Below, one piece after another: positions 62,313 to 64,000 of a stretch of 64,000 nt of DNA. How positions within the stretch are numbered: position 1 is the first letter of the stretch; every line of letters starts with the position of its first letter. The stretch spans positions 132,048 to 196,047 of the forward strand of contig CAZNLR010000002.1 in the NCBI GenBank assembly GCA_964574215.1. The letters are read 5' to 3'. The translations under genes were made by a program, and so were the position numbers. The notes beneath the pieces are model-generated. The model saw only the letters and a list, made by a program, of their open reading frames with translations. It ran no database searches and was not told the origin of the DNA. The stretch comes from GCA-2725625 sp964574215. Its GTDB lineage: Bacteria > Pseudomonadota > Alphaproteobacteria > Rhodospirillales > UBA2165.

Positions 62313-64000
62313 CCAGGCTGTGTCAGAACGTTTTCTGATTTATCGATATAGCGGGACCATACGCTCTGACGATTTGTTTCGATTGGATTCACAGCTTTTC
62401 TGGTTTTTATCATCATTGATGCATTATTAGCCGGATATTAGCATTCTGGGCCACAATCGGGCCGGATAGGGTGCAAATTGAGGTAGACGACCACCTATGC
62501 TGTCATCATCGCTGCGATCAGCGGACGGATGCCGATAATGTTGATGACGCGCTTGATATTGTAGGCGAGCACATGCAAGGCCATTTCGGTGGCGACCCGT
62601 TTCAGCGTCTTCGTTTGGAAGTGGGTATAACCCATCCAGTATTTGATGGTGCCGAACGGATGCTCAACCGTTTCACGACGCTGGCGCATCCTCTCCGGAT
62701 GTTCGTCGAGCCGTTGCTGAACCCCATCAAGAACATGTTCGTGCTCCCAACGCACGACCCGGCGTTCCCTGGCCGTGGTGCATTGGTCTTTGATAGCGCA
62801 GGTCGGGCAGGCCTTGCTCCAATAGCGACGCAATCTCAACCCCCGTTCCACGCTTGTAAAATGATAAACCAGGCGCTCATCGGCGGGACAAAGATAGACG
62901 TCGTCTGCGGCCAGATAACGAAAGTCCTGTTTAACAAAATGACCCTTGGCCTTGTTGCCCGAGGTTTGCGGCTTGGGAAGGGTGACCGTGATATCGTCGT
63001 TATGGCAGTCCAGAATTTTCAGGCTGCTAAAATAACCCCGGTCGGCGACGACTTCGAGCTTATCCACCCTAAGGGCGGTCTTCGCCTGCGTCGCCATGGC
63101 AAAGAGTTGAGAACGGTCGCTGCCGTCATTGATGACTTCATGGGCAACAATCAGGTGATGCTTGGTGTCCACGGCGGACTGAACGTTGTAACCGACCATG
63201 CCGCTGCCTTTGCCACTGGTCGCCATTGACCGGGCATCGGGATCGGTGAGCGATATCTGCTGGTCCGGCGTTGCCTGCATCTGCACCTCAAGCTTCTTTA
63301 GGCGCTGCATCTCCTCCTGCAGCTTGGTTACTTTGTCCTCAAGGCGTTCAGTCTTGGTGGTCCGAGCTATGGATGGTTCTTGTCTGTCGGCGCTGTCCAA
63401 CTGGTGCAGATAGCGATCAACACTCTCCTCAATCTGATCCATGCGGCGCTTCACTTTGCCCCGCGTGAAGTTCTTGTCGCGAGTGTTGACGGCCTTAAAC
63501 TTACTGCCGTCAATGGCGACGCTGGCTCCCGTCAACAGGTTAAGCTGGCGGCACAAGGAAACAAACTGGGCGCAGACCTTGCGGATCGCGATACCATTGT
63601 CTTTGCGGAAGTTGGATATGGTCTTGTGATCCGGAACCAGGCGACCGACAAGCCACATCACTTCCACGTTGCGCATCGCCTCTAATTCAAGGCGACGGCT
63701 CGACTGGATCTGGTTGAGATAGCCATAGACATAGAGTTTTAGTAAATCTGAACAACGATAGCTTGGATGACCCGTCCGGCGGGGAACAATCCGGCTAAAT
63801 CCCAGTCCACCAAGATCAAGTTGATCGACAAACGCATCAACAACGCGAACCGGATTGTCTTCGGAAACATAATCTTCAAGGCGCTCGGGAAACAAAGTGA
63901 TCTGGCTGCGGTCTTCGCCTTCGATAAAACGCTTCATCGTTAAACCCCCGCAATCAACATGGCAGGATTCTATCACAGATTGCGTTTTGACACAGCCTGG
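62313..64000. mobile_element. IS1182-family insertion sequence
   Basis: The left end at 62313 reads CCAGGCTGTGTCAGAACG; the right end, read inward from 64000, is CCAGGCTGTGTCAAAACG, so 17 of 18 terminal bases match. The transposase lies between on the minus strand. The right terminus coincides with the window end, so a few more bases and the target duplication may lie outside. Confidence 0.9.
62495..63937 (-). CDS. IS1182 family transposase
   Basis: A 480-residue DDE transposase from ATG 63937 (MKRFIEGEDRSQITLFPERL); the longer ATG at 63976 would begin in the terminal region. N-terminal domain SYRCSDLLKLYVYGYLNQIQ, the first catalytic Asp in GASVAIDGSKFKAVN, the second in VVADRGYFSSLKI, and the Glu in ETVEHPFGTIKYWMG. 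A coiled coil (about 170-235) splits the domain. It appears full length and so may be active. Confidence 0.94.
   Translation of the reverse strand: MKRFIEGEDRSQITLFPERLEDYVSEDNPVRVVDAFVDQLDLGGLGFSRIVPRRTGHPSYRCSDLLKLYVYGYLNQIQSSRRLELEAMRNVEVMWLVGRLVPDHKTISNFRKDNGIAIRKVCAQFVSLCRQLNLLTGASVAIDGSKFKAVNTRDKNFTRGKVKRRMDQIEESVDRYLHQLDSADRQEPSIARTTKTERLEDKVTKLQEEMQRLKKLEVQMQATPDQQISLTDPDARSMATSGKGSGMVGYNVQSAVDTKHHLIVAHEVINDGSDRSQLFAMATQAKTALRVDKLEVVADRGYFSSLKILDCHNDDITVTLPKPQTSGNKAKGHFVKQDFRYLAADDVYLCPADERLVYHFTSVERGLRLRRYWSKACPTCAIKDQCTTARERRVVRWEHEHVLDGVQQRLDEHPERMRQRRETVEHPFGTIKYWMGYTHFQTKTLKRVATEMALHVLAYNIKRVINIIGIRPLIAAMMTA

Overview
The window is a stretch of chromosome from a motile, Gram-negative alphaproteobacterium, most likely of the Rhodospirillales type. 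The evidence is the gene set and gene order: a CheZ-like phosphatase, a DUF2125 protein, a chorismate mutase-hisC-tyrA run, a SAM-II riboswitch ahead of metX-metW, and the rplU-rpmA-obgE-proB-proA-nadD-rsfS-rlmH-gpmI-envC-ctpA-rppH block. No species can be named from sequence alone.

Layout. 1-8.3 kb: argH (cut by the window edge), a conserved hypothetical gene with a CheZ-like phosphatase, an ADP-ribosylglycohydrolase, an aminopeptidase P with an unusual N-terminal extension, and a TPR/glycosyltransferase-like protein. 8.3-14.3 kb: two small genes, a benzoate-CoA-ligase-type enzyme with a MarR regulator, ChaC, an EamA exporter and DUF2125. 14.3-20.8 kb: aromatic amino acid genes (degenerate P-protein, hisC, tyrA) opposite metX-metW under a SAM-II riboswitch and attenuator; two copies of a dispersed palindromic repeat lie here. 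20.7-24.6 kb: an SUMF1-like protein and a 2-oxoacid:ferredoxin oxidoreductase (KorAB type). 24.9-38.8 kb: the long leftward housekeeping block. It is interrupted between proA and nadD by a DUF559 nuclease gene flanked by 41-bp inverted repeats and an AT-rich orphan gene, and between rlmH and gpmI by a small Cys-rich gene with its own terminator. 39-43.8 kb: a hemerythrin gene behind an FNR/FixK-type box, a very small gene, a glycosyltransferase, motA/motB and a subtilisin-like protease. 44-47 kb: a TAXI-TRAP transporter. 47.9-53.4 kb: an aryl-acid activation operon (MarR, an old-yellow-enzyme/Fe-S/FN3 fusion, an aryl-AMP ligase, an aryl-CoA ligase). 53.6 kb: tRNA-Ser(CGA), followed by a scarred region with inverted repeats and an IS5-type transposase tail fused to an AbrB-family transporter. 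55.4-61.4 kb: an operon for a tripartite tricarboxylate transporter plus a LeuCD-like hydratase and an isocitrate-lyase/PEP-mutase-family lyase. 61.4-64 kb: a YrdC-family gene broken by an in-frame amber codon, then an intact IS1182-family element whose inner end faces it.

Themes. Several operons point to use of organic and aromatic acids (three aryl/acyl ligases, two MarR regulators, TRAP, TTT, KorAB). The most promising undescribed system is the 55.5-61.4 kb operon: uptake of a di- or tricarboxylate, isomerisation by an aconitase-family enzyme, then C-C cleavage, a logic like that of methylcitrate or dimethylmalate breakdown. The DUF559 cassette with inverted repeats is the best candidate for an uncharacterised mobile unit.
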